Part shown: piece after piece, positions 51,601 through 62,995 of the stretch | How positions within the stretch are numbered: the stretch's first letter is position 1 | Layout: each line of letters begins with the position of its first letter | Assembly: GCA_017163975.1 (NCBI GenBank) | Contig: JAFFSR010000239.1 | Span: forward strand, 2,976,001 to 3,040,000 | Reading direction: 5' to 3' | Source: Anastatus disparis | Taxonomy: Eukaryota; Arthropoda; Insecta; Hymenoptera; Eupelmidae | DNA length: 64,000 nt | Translations under genes and position numbers: made by a program | Notes under the pieces: generated by a model | Told to the model about the DNA's origin: nothing | The model's database searches: none | Seen by the model: only the letters and a program-made list of their open reading frames with translations

Positions 51601-54600
51601 TTTGTGGTCTCGAGAACCCGAGTTTGAATCTCGCTTTCGGTCTAACGATACCACCACTACTGTAAATTACATGTGCTTTTTTCACAAATACACTGACGAC
51701 CTCCGTCGTTAATAACCACCGTAAAGATAACATAAGTAAGGCGACGTTATATAAAATTAAAAACGAAAAAATTACAAGTTTTAGAAATTCAAAAAAATTA
51801 TTTATAAAATAAACTTGTTTTCCCCTACCCCTTTTTTCATGATGTTTAAGCAAAATCAAACATTCAATTTTTTCGAAGTCATAGATTGTTTTGTTTAAAT
51901 TTTAAGGTTTTTGAAGAAAATCGAATAAACTTTAAACGTGTACAGTAAATAATCTTAGAAGATTTTTATTCAAACGAAATTAATGAGTTCAAAATTCATA
52001 AATGAATAAAAATTTAGATAAAAGCAACCTTAAATACGATGGCCTTTATTCAAGTATGTTTTATGCTTGATTTCTGAATTATTTTTGTTTTTTTATAATT
52101 TTTGAATCAATTAGTATTCTTTTTTATAAAATTTTATTTTTAATTGTAAAGTTATAATCTCTACTTTCGTTTTAGTCCAATAGAAGTTTTGTAAGATTAA
52201 TTAATACAAAGCTGCAAGCAAAAACTTTATGATTTATTTAAAAAGCTTATAACTTTTAAAAATTTGGATGTTAAAATATTTTATATTTAAAAAAATATCT
52301 GAATTTCAATACCTTTACATTTTTCTTGTCAGCACTATACATTTGCTGTAATTTACGTGTACTTAAAATATCATATACTTTAAATTATTTAAATTGATAT
52401 TAATAATTTAAAATTGTTTTGGAAAAAAGTCTTGACGGATCAGAGCAGCAATGTTGTTACGACAAAAATAATATGTTGATGTTAACGTACGATCAGCAAT
52501 GGGGTTCTCGACCACGTCGTTCGCATAATATGGGTTTTCTACCTTGGAACGAAGCTAACAAAGTACCGACATTATCTCATTGGTTTCACGATATGATACC
52601 AATGTATACCTGCTGTCTTTGGCAAGAAGAACAAGCCGTGGGTTGTGAAACATTCCGTTTTGAACGTAGACCATCCCAAGATTGTATTGCTTATCAATCG
52701 CCAACAATCGGTGCTGTATTTGGTGATCCTCATGTTGCTACTTTCGATGGTCTTGAGTATACTTTTAATGGTAAAGGTGAATTTGTACTTGTTAGAGTTG
52801 ATGATATTAAAAATAAGCTTGACATACAAGGAAGATTTGAGCAACTTAACGATAATATTTATGGCGAAGTACGTGCCACACAGTTAACATCAGTTGCAGG
52901 TCAGTTTAATAAAAAAATAATCAAATTATAATTTTATTTAAATTTTGATTTTTTTTCTATAAGTATGATCCCACATAGCATGGAAGCTTCCAGGAAGCTT
53001 CCAGTCTCCAGAATATTTAATAATACAATTTATACTTGTGTTTTATTATAGCTTTTATATGACATTTTTTTAAGTTAAAATTGTAAATAAAAATAAATTA
53101 AACTAATAATTTTATTTTTTATTTTTAAATTATTTTACATTTTAATAAAAGTTTCATAACTTGAATGTGGCGAGAATTATTTAAAATCAAACAGGATATC
53201 ATTAATATCAATCCTTTATTTCCTTCAGAATAACTTTGTAATTTTAATACAATTAATTTTGGAAACAATAAAAAATTCATAAGTGTATTTAAATTTACAT
53301 AGATTCAAAGATATTTAAATGTATCTTAAATTATTATTTATTCACTGATTTATTGATATAAAATCAATGTATCTTGAAACTTTAAACGAATTCTATTTCA
53401 TAATATCTGACTACATGTGAATAATAGTTTTAAATTAAATTTAAAAGTTGTATAAAAAATATTCTTGATATTTGCTACATCGTTTCTTTTTTTTTAATTT
53501 TAGCGCGAGGAAATAATTCGGCAACAATTGAGGTCAGAGTGAGGCCAATCCATGCTCAGTGGCGTTATCGACTTGATGTGTTCGCGGATAAAAAAAGAGT
53601 CTATTTCGATCGTACTTCTTTGAAATTTCAGCACTTTCCTGGTGTCACTGTTTACACACCCACTTACATCCTCAATCAGAGCGAAGTAATCATCATGTTC
53701 GATACGGGAGCTGGCGTTGAGGTTGTTGAAAATCAAGGTTTTATGACTGCCAGAGTTTTTTTGCCTTGGACTTACATGGTAAATCATATACATTTTATTG
53801 ATTTTCTTAGATTTTTTTTATAGTCAATTTATTTATTTCTTCTTGTATCGACGCTCTAATGATAATTAAATGATTTTATTTGATAGAATAAAACTAGAGG
53901 ACTATTAGGAAATTGGAGTTACGATATTACTGACGATTTGGTTAATCCTGACGGCTTGATATCGTCAATTAGTAATCTTAATAATTTCGAAGCTGTTCAT
54001 AAAGACTTTGCCATAAACTGGTTATTAGAAGATAGAGAAGATTCGAAGAAGGGTGGTGCTTTGTTTACCAGAGAATTCGGTCGTACGGCAAGTTATTACG
54101 CCAATAGAACGTTCGAACCTGAATGGAAAAGAATTCCAGAAGATATTATACCTCCTAATAGGTAAATTTTTCTTATTCATCTAGAAATATTTAATTATCT
54201 ACTGATTAAATTGAATTTAATTGTTTTATTTATATATTAATTTTATAAACCTATAAAAAAAATTTTTAATTGTTTTCTTTTTTAAATAAATAAATGATGT
54301 ATTTCATTATCTAAATAGAAGTTATTGCTCGTTGTGGTTGAGGAATTGTGAATATTATGAATTTAATTTTCTTTATTTAATGTTTTCTGATATTGAAATA
54401 AAAAAAATAATTGATTAAAATTAAAAATTTTTCAGAACGATCGACATTGTAAATGCACATGAATTATGCGGTGATAATTATCAATGCCAGTACGATTATG
54501 CTATGTCTTTGAATCGAGATTTAGCTCATTTCACGAAAAATTATTACGATACTTACACGCAGATACGATCTACTAATAGCAAAAGAGGTGAGTTTAATTT

Positions 54601-56402
54601 TATAATTATTTAAACATGTTTTTGAGTAATAAGTTCTTTTTTTTAATATTTTTAATAATAAATCTTAATTATTTAGTAATATCTTGTGGAGTCTTGGAAA
54701 CGCCTAGATTTGGACGGAAAAGCAGTTTCCTTTTCACACCTGGAATTAAAGTAACATTCGAATGTAATCAAGATTTCGTTTTAATGGGAGATCAGAGACG
54801 AACTTGTGAATCAGATGGTAGATGGAGTTTACCTGAATATGGTTATACCGAGTGTCTACGTAAGTATCTTATTTCCATTCAAATAATCAATTTATTAGTA
54901 ATTAAATATCAAAAATATATGCTTACAAATTTAAATACTAATATAATTATTTTATTATTAAGTTACCTCTTTATATTATATATAAATATTGAGAAATTAT
55001 TAATTGTTTATAACTAACTTTTAAAGAGAGGTTGTCAGTGGCTCAGTCGGTAGAGCGATTGATTCGTAACCAGTGAGGTCTGAGTTCGAATCCCGCTCTC
55101 AGCCGATTTTTAAAAGCACCACTGTACGTTACATGTGCTGCAGTTCACAAACACACTAAAAACCTCCGTCGCTAATTAGCATTGCAATGATAGCTGAAAT
55201 ACAGCGACGTTAAATTAAATAAAATAAAAAATAATTTGATGAGTTGTGAAAATTTATAATTTTTTTATTAATGAAATCAACTAACGGATAAATAAAGTAA
55301 ATAATACCCAATAAATGTTTTTAAAAATAAAATAAAAAAATATCATGAGTGAAAGAGATAGAATCAAATGATAGCGATAATTAACATAACAGTTTAAATA
55401 TTTGTAAAATATAAAAATTTTATTTACTTTGTAACATTTTCGCAAAAGTAACGTGACCTGTACATGATTTACGTGCTTCAATAATAATTTATTTATTATA
55501 ATTTTCAACCAAACTTGCAATTATCGCTAGTATTTTCGGTTGTGTTATTATCTTTCTAAATAGTCAATTTGTATTCTCGAAAAATTATAAACGATAATAC
55601 ACTAACCAATACTGTTACTATTTTAAAACTATTTCCAATTTGTATCAGCTTTAGCTATATACAGCATAAAGTAGATAAACTGATGACTTTTATTAATTGG
55701 ATTGAAATTCGTTTTTCAAATAAAATTATTTTTAAAATATACAAGTTAACAAGCATATATTTTTGATAAATTTTCCAATAATTATCGCAAACCATTCGAA
55801 TAAAATGTGCTTTGCATATGAAAACAAGTTGAATCTATAAAAAAAATATCCTTTCTCGCGCGCCTTTAGGGCAAATCGAATATTCCCAGCGGGTTGCCTG
55901 GACAACGATGGGTATAATAACAGCATTCTTAATACCTGCATTAATAATAGCGGGTATAATATTTGCGTGCGTACGTAAAAGACAAGAGGAAAATCGTTCA
56001 AATCAATCGGATAAACCGTCATGGCGTTTTTCCGAACCAAGCACAATGTCGTCTAGACAAACAACGCCATTAAAATTTCGCGCATCGTCACCACTTAGCG
56101 GCTCAAGTTCAAGTCCCGATGCAGCTGGTAAATTACCAGCGCACAAAAGAAGAAAATACGATGGGGTTTATCGTACGCACGAGCCGTTGCCAAATAAGCC
56201 TGATATTGATTTCGAGGACAAGGAATGGGACATTAATTTTCCCAAAGAGGAATCCAACAGTCCAACGTCAACTACTAGCTTTAGTCAAAAATCTCCTTCG
56301 ACATTGACCGCTACTAGCTCTTCGCCTACACCCCCTGTACAATTGAGTACTACTAAACAGTCGCCCCAAATCGCTAAATTCAGCGCCGTTTCAGCCGTGT
56401 AA
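42601..56402 (+). CDS. mesh: Mesh, septate-junction transmembrane protein, long-tail isoform (1397 aa)
   Basis: Mesh is a smooth-septate-junction protein of gut epithelia; in Drosophila it works with Ssk and Tsp2A to form the paracellular barrier. Coding exons: 42601-43111, 46284-46525, 46898-47085, 47442-47757, 48979-49147, 49455-49712, 50124-50317, 50505-50650, 50800-51081, 52430-52899, 53504-53778, 53887-54161, 54436-54587, 54677-54859 and 55870-56402. All borders are GT-AG and phases agree throughout. Order: signal peptide ([14 protein letters not shown]), acidic Ser/Glu-rich linker, NIDO region (about 313-475, with [15 protein letters not shown]), IPT/TIG (about 476-561), cysteine-rich AMOP (about 675-845, with LCPC and QQCCYD), vWD (from about 862, with [17 protein letters not shown]), Sushi (about 1160-1220, CGVLETP...GDQRRTC), one TM ([18 protein letters not shown]) and a Ser/Pro/Thr-rich tail. 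The exon 10 acceptor is weak (ggaaaaaag). Introns carry several repeats. Confidence 0.95.
44433..44635 (-). mobile_element. tRNA-derived SINE copy (j), mesh intron 1
   Basis: Full-length minus-strand copy with body (gctaattagcgacggagg), B box (gggattcgaactcggg) and A-box region (gaatgagtcattgacg). Confidence 0.88.
45085..45172. repeat. 88-bp inverted repeat, mesh intron 1
   Basis: CTTATGAGAAAAT at 45085-45097 is exactly complementary to ATTTTCTCATAAG at 45160-45172, with further CT/AG pairing inside. Possibly a tiny foldback element. Confidence 0.7.
47854..48108. mobile_element. 255-bp foldback MITE, mesh intron 4
   Basis: Two arms of about 110 bp are imperfect inverted copies. The outer ends are ACTAAT..TTGTAGCAAAAAATAAA on the left and its complement on the right. 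The inner ends are TTCAAGAAAAACT on the left and AGTTTTTCTTGAGAACG on the right, around a short AT-rich loop. It has no coding capacity. Confidence 0.78.
48116..48141. repeat. (AAAT)n microsatellite
   Basis: About six tandem AAAT units just after the foldback MITE. Confidence 0.85.
48281..48488 (+). mobile_element. tRNA-derived SINE copy (k), mesh intron 4
   Basis: Full-length plus-strand copy with A box TGGCTCACTCGTTAGAGC, B box GAGTTCGAATCCCG, AGCGACGTTAAATAAAATAA tail. Confidence 0.9.
49776..50025. mobile_element. 250-bp foldback MITE with TATACAGGGTGTT ends, mesh intron 6
   Basis: The left end TATACAGGGTGTTCTAGATC and the right end GATCTGAAACACCGTGTATA are inverted copies, and TA would be the duplicated target. 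The inverted similarity continues inward through TATAATAAATCGCATATG and its complement. Nearly the whole element can therefore fold, leaving a short AT-rich centre. There is no open frame of note. TA duplication plus such ends suggests a Tc1/mariner-type or related source. Confidence 0.85.
51566..51770 (+). mobile_element. tRNA-derived SINE copy (l), mesh intron 9
   Basis: Plus-strand, diverged copy with A box TGGCTTACTCGCTAGAGC, B-box region GAGTTTGAATCTCG and tail GCGACGTTATATAAAATTAA. Its reading on the other strand produces a chance open frame. Confidence 0.85.
52982..53002. promoter_or_regulatory. paired heat-shock-element-like palindromes
   Basis: Two perfect copies of GGAAGCTTCC are separated by one base in mesh intron 10. 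Each matches nGAAnnTTCn, the HSF dyad. Function is not shown; a chance or transposon-derived origin is possible. Confidence 0.35.
55028..55231 (+). mobile_element. tRNA-derived SINE copy (m), mesh intron 14
   Basis: Full-length copy with A box TGGCTCAGTCGGTAGAGC, B box GAGTTCGAATCCCG and an AGCGACGTTAAATTAAATAA tail. It lies upstream of both alternative terminal exons. Confidence 0.9.
55870..56402 (+). other. mesh: mesh alternative terminal exon A
   Basis: The exon follows a GCGCCTTTAG acceptor in phase with exon 14. It encodes a juxtamembrane stretch, a TM helix and a ~140-residue cytoplasmic tail rich in Ser, Thr and Pro, ending at TAA/TGA-bounded 56402. Candidate AATAAA signals lie at 57335-57340 and 57536-57541. 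Confidence 0.88.
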
Positions 56403-56491
56403 TTTTATTCGTTATTTCATAATTAAGCGCGTTGTTTCAAGGTGATATGTTGTTTTTATTTTTTTTTAATATTAAGTCGTTTATATATGCA

Positions 56492-56655
56492 GTGTAACTG
56501 CTATATTACGTGTTCGATTAATTTTAGGCTTTGAAAATAACATTTTTTTTATATCTAAAGAGTTCATAATTTTTTATTAATATTAATTTTACATTAATTT
56601 TTTTACAAAAAAATGTTAAAAATTTATGCATCAAGAAGCACATTTGCGATTTTGA
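56492..56655 (+). repeat. duplicated segment, copy 1 (mesh exon A 3' region)
   Basis: About 164 bp over 90% identical by eye to 58364-58525, in the same orientation. It includes TTTTAGGCTTTGAAAATAAC and GCATCAAGAAGCACATTTGC. Confidence 0.9.
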
Positions 56656-57862
56656 ATATTCAAGGAAAAAATGTTTCTAAAAAAGATAGAATTTTAATAA
56701 CATTATAGGTATTTTAAAAAGTATTAAAAAAATTTTCATATTTTTTAAACACAGCAACAGCATATTTTATTAATATTACTTTTCGTACGAATACATTTTT
56801 TGCATATTTTATTTTTAAAATTATTAAAAAATTTGAAATTTTAAATCAAAAGTATTTTACACTTTGTAAAAAAAATTCGTTAGCTTTTTAATATATTGCC
56901 CAGATATTTTCATTGCTCCATATTTCAATTTTTATATTGTCAATGCACTTCTTTTTCCATTTTATTACAAACCTTTTTAGGATAGACGAGTAAAATATAT
57001 ACATGCACATACGACGCTGCATCTAAACGCATCGTGTACTGATAACGACTAAAACGACGCGTTATATATCCGATAAATGTAAAAAGACAAACGTATATTC
57101 TTTTTTTTTAATTTTTATCTCTTCTTTGTATAGCATTGTATATCTAACGTGATAAATATTATTGGGCAATGTTATATACGCGTATATATATACATGCTCC
57201 GTTGTGCAGGTGGAAAAAGGCATTTTCATTTCATATGACACATATTTCTTCGTCTCGTTTTTTTTATAATTTGTAGCCACATAAAATTGTATTATTTACT
57301 TACGTATTATGAAAGCACTTGGACCAAAAAAAAGAATAAAGAGAACCGTGGAATAGAAATATAAGAATTATTCAGATTATAATACATGCAGTAACCATTT
57401 CTACTTCGTCATAAAACTTAGCGCTACATGATAGATATAATCATTGTTTTTTTTTTAATTGTTTCTCTTTTTGTATAATCAATACGAATAATGTTAGTTT
57501 TTATGATTTATGTACCTTTTTTTTTATTGATATAAAATAAATAATTTTATACCTGGATATTAAAATATAGGAAATTTCTATTCCACGTGTTTAATAAGTT
57601 TGCGATAATTATTGAGTAGACATTTAAAAAAAAAATTTTTTCTTCATTATTTTATGCGTGGAATGGAAATTTCCGCTTATTGTTTTTTCTTCTCTTTTGA
57701 TGAAATTTTCATTCCTCGCTCCTGATTCGCTTCCCCGCTTCCTTCCATTTCTATACTATTTTAATATTGTTATAATATTAAAATGTAAGTACTATAAAAC
57801 TTAACGTGATCTAAAGATGTAGCTGCAAATTAAAAAACAAATATATTTATATTTTTCATCAG

Positions 57863-58183
57863 GTCAACAAGAGCATAGTGCCCGTACAGCTGGTCTAGCA
57901 TCTGGTATTATTTTGGCTATTATAGTACCCATACTATTAATTGTCGTTTGCATAGCTTACAGAGTTTTACAAAGCCGGAAGGATGAACGCGAGCGCGAAG
58001 AAGCATTGGATAGGTATACAATCATATTTTTTTAAATATTAATTATTTTTTATAAGCATTACATTAATCTATTTTGCTTTCTCATAGAGAAAGCATTGTA
58101 TCGATAAAAAAAAATTTTTTCTATTTTTTCATTAATTTGTACATATTTAGACTCAGGGAGTCGAAAAAAGAGGTTTCCAGAAA

Positions 58184-58250
<67 letters not shown>

Positions 58251-60646
58251 ATTTCAGTACGCCAATAATATCTCGAGAACTACTCGATGGATTTGCTTCA
58301 AATTTTGCATGCAATTTAGTTTTTTGTCTAACTGGGGGGGAAGCTATTGAAAATTGATATATAGTGCAACTACTATATCACGTGTCCGATTAATTTTAGG
58401 CTTTGAAAATAACATTTTTTTATTTCTAAAGAGTTCATAATTTTTTATTAATATTAATTTTACATTAATTTTTTTACAAAAAAGTGTTAAAAATTTATGC
58501 ATCAAGAAGCACATTTGCGATTTTTAATTCTAATAATAATAATTTTTTCTCAGCTTAGTTTTTTTTTAAGAGCCATTTTAAGAATTTTAAAAAAATTTTG
58601 ATTTTTCATTTTTTTTGGTATTTTACCTAAACTAAATAAAGAATTTGCTTGAAAATTTCTATGGACATTATTTGCGAATGTTAAAAGAAGAAAAACTTTT
58701 ACCAACTGATTTTCTTAGCGCACTTTTAATTTTAGAGCATTTTAAAAATTTTGAAAAAAAATTTTTTTTTTCATTTTTTTTTATTTTACGACAGCTATTC
58801 GATGGATTTGCTCCAAAATTTGTATGTAAGTTATTCGCTATTGTCTAAAGGAAACAAGCTTTAGAACACTTATTTTCTTAGCGTAGTTTTAATTTTAGAG
58901 CATTTTGAAAATTTTGGAAAAAAATCTCTATTTTTCATTTTTTTTCTATTACACAAAAACCATTCGATAGATTTTCTCGAAAATTTATATGGAAATCATT
59001 TGCAATGGCCTAAATAAAACAAGCTTTGAAAAACTTATTTTCTCAGCGCAGTTTTAATTTTAGAGCATTTTGAAAATTTTGAATAAAATTTTTCTAATTT
59101 TTTTGATATTTTACGTAAACTACTCGATGAAGAAGCTTAAAATTATGTATGGGAATTATTTATGATTGTCAAAATAAAATGAACTTTTGAAAACTAATTT
59201 TCTTTAATTTTCTTAGCGCACATTTATTTTTAGAGCATTTTGAAAATTTTGAAAAAAATTTTTATTTTTAATTTTTTTTCTATTACACAAAAATCATTCG
59301 ATAAACTTGTTCAAAAATTTTTATGCGAATTATTCACTATTATCTGAATAAAACAAGCTTTAGAAAACTTATTTTCTTAGCGCAGTTTTAATTTTAGAGC
59401 ATTTTGAAAATTTTGGAAAAAATGTTTATATTTCTTTTTTTTTCTATTACACAAAAGCCATTTGATAGATTTGCTCAAAAATTTTCATACAAATTATTTA
59501 TTATTGCCTAATCAAAGCAAGCTTGGAAAAACTTATTTTTTTAGCGCAGTTTTAATTTTAGAGCATTTTGTAAATTTTGAATAGAATTTTACTTATTTTT
59601 TGGTATTTTACGTAAACTACTCGATGAAGTAGCTTAAAATTATGTATAGAAATTATTTACGATTGCCTAAATAAAATGAACTTTTTAAAACTGGTTTTCT
59701 TAGCGTAGTTGTAGTTTTGAAAATTTTAAAACAATTTTAATTTTTCAATTATTTGGTATTTTTTGTAAACTATTCGATGAAAATGTTCGAAAATTTGTAT
59801 GCAAGTAATTGGCTATAGTATGAAGAAGACAAGCATGAGAAAATTAATTTTATAAATGCAGTTTTAATCTTAGAGCGTCATGATGCAAATGGCAAAAGTA
59901 AGAAAGAATAAAATTCATATAGTTTTCGTAGATATTAAGACAGCCTTCAATACAGAGGATAGGGACATTTATATTAAAATCGTATTTAAAAAAATAAAAT
60001 CAAATTACTCTAACTCAATGTACTCTATGAGAAAGCATTGCGCCAAAGCACTTGGCAGCGTTTTTAAATATACGCTGTTAAAAAGATGTAAAATTTTACT
60101 TTAATTTTCAACGAAATTTATAGGCGAAATCGATTGTGTTTTGACTATTAATGTGAGATTAAAATATCATAGGCATGACTATTAATATAAATTTAATGCT
60201 GATTGGTATGAAAATTAATATTTTACTGCAATACTAAACAAATGTTTAAATTTATGCAAAAATTACATGTATTCTTAAACTGAAATTAAAGTGAAATCTA
60301 TTAATTTTTATACAAAATAGCATTAAATTTATTTCAATAAACATTAATTTTCATGCTTATTATATTTTAATATCACATTAATGGTAGAAATACATTAAAT
60401 TTTATGTAAAAATTTTTTTGGAAACTGCATAAAATTTCATGTATTTTTATGACTTTTGACATTATAGATTTGATAATCATTTTTTCATATTGAGACAATA
60501 AATAATAAAATATAATTTTAACTTGGTAATTTTTTCTTTTTCATGACAGAACTAGACGCGCCGAAATGCAGAGAATACGTAACCTCAACGAGGAAGATAG
60601 ACCTGTCTCTTCAATCAGCGAAACCAAAGGAGGCCCTGAAAAATAA
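57863..60646 (+). CDS. mesh: mesh alternative terminal exons B (short-tail isoform, 1302 aa total)
   Basis: Two exons, 57863-58013 and 60550-60646, can join exon 14 (donor at 54860) in the same phase as exon A. They would give a mutually exclusive C-terminus. The first encodes an extracellular stub, a second, different TM helix (GIILAIIVPILLIVVCIAY) and a charged juxtamembrane segment (RKDEREREEALDR). The second encodes a short tail (RRAEMQRIRNLNEEDRPVSS...) ending at TAA. Acceptors are TTTTTCATCAG and TTTTTCATGACAG, and the intervening donor is gtatac. The ~2.5-kb intron holds a GT microsatellite, a duplicated mesh segment and a ~165-bp tandem array. AATAAA signals lie at 61091-61106. That both tails are used is inferred from intact frames and splice sites. 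Confidence 0.87.
58185..58247. repeat. (GT)n microsatellite
   Basis: About 62 bp of GT dinucleotides in the intron between the two B exons. Confidence 0.95.
58262..59878 (+). repeat. ~165-bp tandem array (about 9 diverged units), mesh intron
   Basis: Units contain TACTCGATGGATTTGCT-type, TTTTCTTAGCGCAGTTTTAA and TTTAGAGCATTTTGAAAATT segments. TTTAGAGC landmarks fall at 58731, 58894, 59058, 59228, 59393 and 59557, a spacing of 163-170 bp. Diverged units continue on both sides. The duplicated mesh segment (58364-58525) sits within the first unit. Confidence 0.88.
58364..58525 (+). repeat. duplicated segment, copy 2 (inside tandem array)
   Basis: About 162 bp closely matching 56492-56655 downstream of mesh exon A. 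Confidence 0.9.
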
Positions 60647-61356
60647 TATCTACATTTTTTTAACCGTTGACAAGTCATCAAAGCATCACATTCCCTTATT
60701 TTTTTTTTAAAGAATATTTAATTTATAAATTGTCATGGAATCCATACCACTATCTCTTTATTCCTTTTGTCAATGTAAAAACAGGAAAAAAAAAACAAAA
60801 TGACAGATCAGTCCATTTTATATATGTATACATTTTATTAAGTCTTTTTTTATGTTTTTATTTTCGTAAATATATTAGGAATAAGTTTAATAGTTGTTAG
60901 AGGTTTGAATAGTTTTTAGGTTACGTAGGATAAAGTTTTAGAATAATAATAACGCAAGTACAATTTATTTCGTAAATTATAATATATATTAAGCTTTGCA
61001 AATAGCGATAAAAACATATACATTATGAGTATAGGTCAATTTTTTGTAATTAGTGTATGTATGCTGGTAATAATTGTATTTTTATATTCTAATAAAAATA
61101 AATAAAAAAAAAATTTATAATTTTTATTAAAAGTAAATTTATTCATAGCTTTTATTTTATCAAATGAAATCAATTACTGATGGAATAATATTTAACTTGA
61201 TAAGCTAACAACTTCAGTTGTATTTACGTGTAAAAATCATAACGGGCAATTTATGAAAATTCGTGATTTTCATAATGAGATTCTTTGATTGCGAGCAGCA
61301 GAAATTTTCCATATAGCCCCGTCGTGCAGTCAAAGTTTAATTGTTTTCTACTGGTA

Positions 61357-62995
61357 ATGTCAGTATATTCTCTCGACTCTTTAGAAAATGAGTACATACC
61401 GCTTTTGAATATAACGGAGTCATTCGAACTATATAATGGTAATTTTGTGGCTTTAACTTTATTATTAACCTCATTTTAGATAATAATTCACATTTTCTCT
61501 CTTGCGCGTTTTAATATAATTATTATTGATCGTCGATTTGATTTTTCCGATGTACGAAATTATATATGTGTCGTGAATTATTTAATTTCAGCATTTATTA
61601 TTGCATGTAATTGTGTATATTGTTTTAATTTAATAATATTTATATGTAAACTGAATTTTCAGAATTCGGATTATTAAAATGTAAGAGTTGTTTTAATCGA
61701 CTTTAATACATCATACAAATAAAATTCAACTTAAGCAACGCTTAATATTTAATTGGAAATATTAAGTATTTTTTAATTAATTAATTAAATAAATCGAATA
61801 TTATATACTTTTATAATTTGAGATTATCAATCAATAATAATATTTGTAATAACAGCAATAAATGTATAATGAACAATAAACGCGATCAATAAATTTTTAA
61901 TGAATCAACGAAAATTAAAATTTGAGTATTGTTTTTTTTACATTTTAACAAAACGATCATATCGATTACTTGTATAACAAAAACTGTCAAAACGTGAAAT
62001 TTAATGCGTGTACTTTAAATTTGCAGATGAAATTTAATGTTTTTCGGACATTAAATTAATATTAAAATATATAAGCATAATGTTGATTAACGTAAAAATT
62101 AATACATTTTACCATAATTTTACTTTAGAACTACATGATATTTAATGCAAAAAAAATACATGAAATTTCGAGGTATCAAGTGGCTTACTCGGTAGAGTAA
62201 TGGATTCATAATCTCGGGGACCCAAGTTCGAATCCCGGTCTTGGCTGATTTATACAAGCACCACTGTACTTAACACGTGCTTTATTCACAAACACACTGA
62301 GAAACCTCCGTCGTTAATTAGTATCGTAATGATAGCATAAATATAGCGACGTTGATGTTAATAAATATTAATTTTTACGTAAACTTCATTAAATTTGATT
62401 TTTTTTTTTTTTTCATGCATTAAATATCATTTTTTTTTTGTCAGTGTAATGTACACACTATTAAAGTACAAATAAAAATAAACGATTAGTAGAAATAGGT
62501 AATACATTATAATTATTTGAATTTTTTAATAACTTCTGTCAGATTCATTGTCGAGCATTAATGAAACCGCAGATGAGTCGGCTGCTGCTTCAACTACTGC
62601 CAAAGTGTCAGAGTTGGAAAAGAGCGCAAAGAATGCGATAATTAGAAAAGTGTGTGACTCTATGCAATGTAATCAAGAGGAAGAACCAAGTCCTTCGTTT
62701 ACGAGTTACATCAACGCGGAGAATACGTTGGATAGTAATATAATCAAAAGTAAAAAGGAAATCCCAGCGGTTGAATTTGTTGACAGTGAAATTTTATCTA
62801 AAACATTCCAATGCGAGAAAAAGAATGAGATTCTTCAGGATCCGTTGGCTGACGCTAGACGAAATATCGTGGAATCTATGAAGCATAAAAAAAAACTTGG
62901 CAACGTATCGCAAATGCTTTCTAGACCATTGTCGGGGATGCTTAGAAAGAATAACCGGCCCGCATCTTACTTGGAACTCTATCGTCGAAGATTCA
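61357..62995 (+). CDS. unrecognised protein, N-terminal two exons (gene continues past the window)
   Basis: Exon 1 coding part 61357-61438 starts at ATG (MSVYSLDSLENEYIPLLNIT) and ends AAT G|gtaatt. Exon 2, 62543-62995, follows an AACTTCTGTCAG acceptor in matching phase and ends at a gtgagc donor. Together they give about 178 residues. The sequence is acidic and Ser/Ala-rich near the start, contains 'EIPAVEFVDSEIL', then a basic segment 'MKHKKKLGNVSQMLSRPLSG' and 'RPASYLELYRRRFS'. There is no signal peptide or TM, so it is probably cytoplasmic. I do not recognise the family. Joining the two exons is inferred from splice phase and from the protein-like composition of both. Exon 2 is certain to be coding-like; exon 1 is less sure. 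No third exon is visible before the window end. Confidence 0.6.
62170..62353 (+). mobile_element. tRNA-derived SINE copy (n), intron of the last gene
   Basis: Plus-strand copy with A box TGGCTTACTCGGTAGAGT, B box AGTTCGAATCCCGG, body and a short tail after GCGACGTT. Confidence 0.88.
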
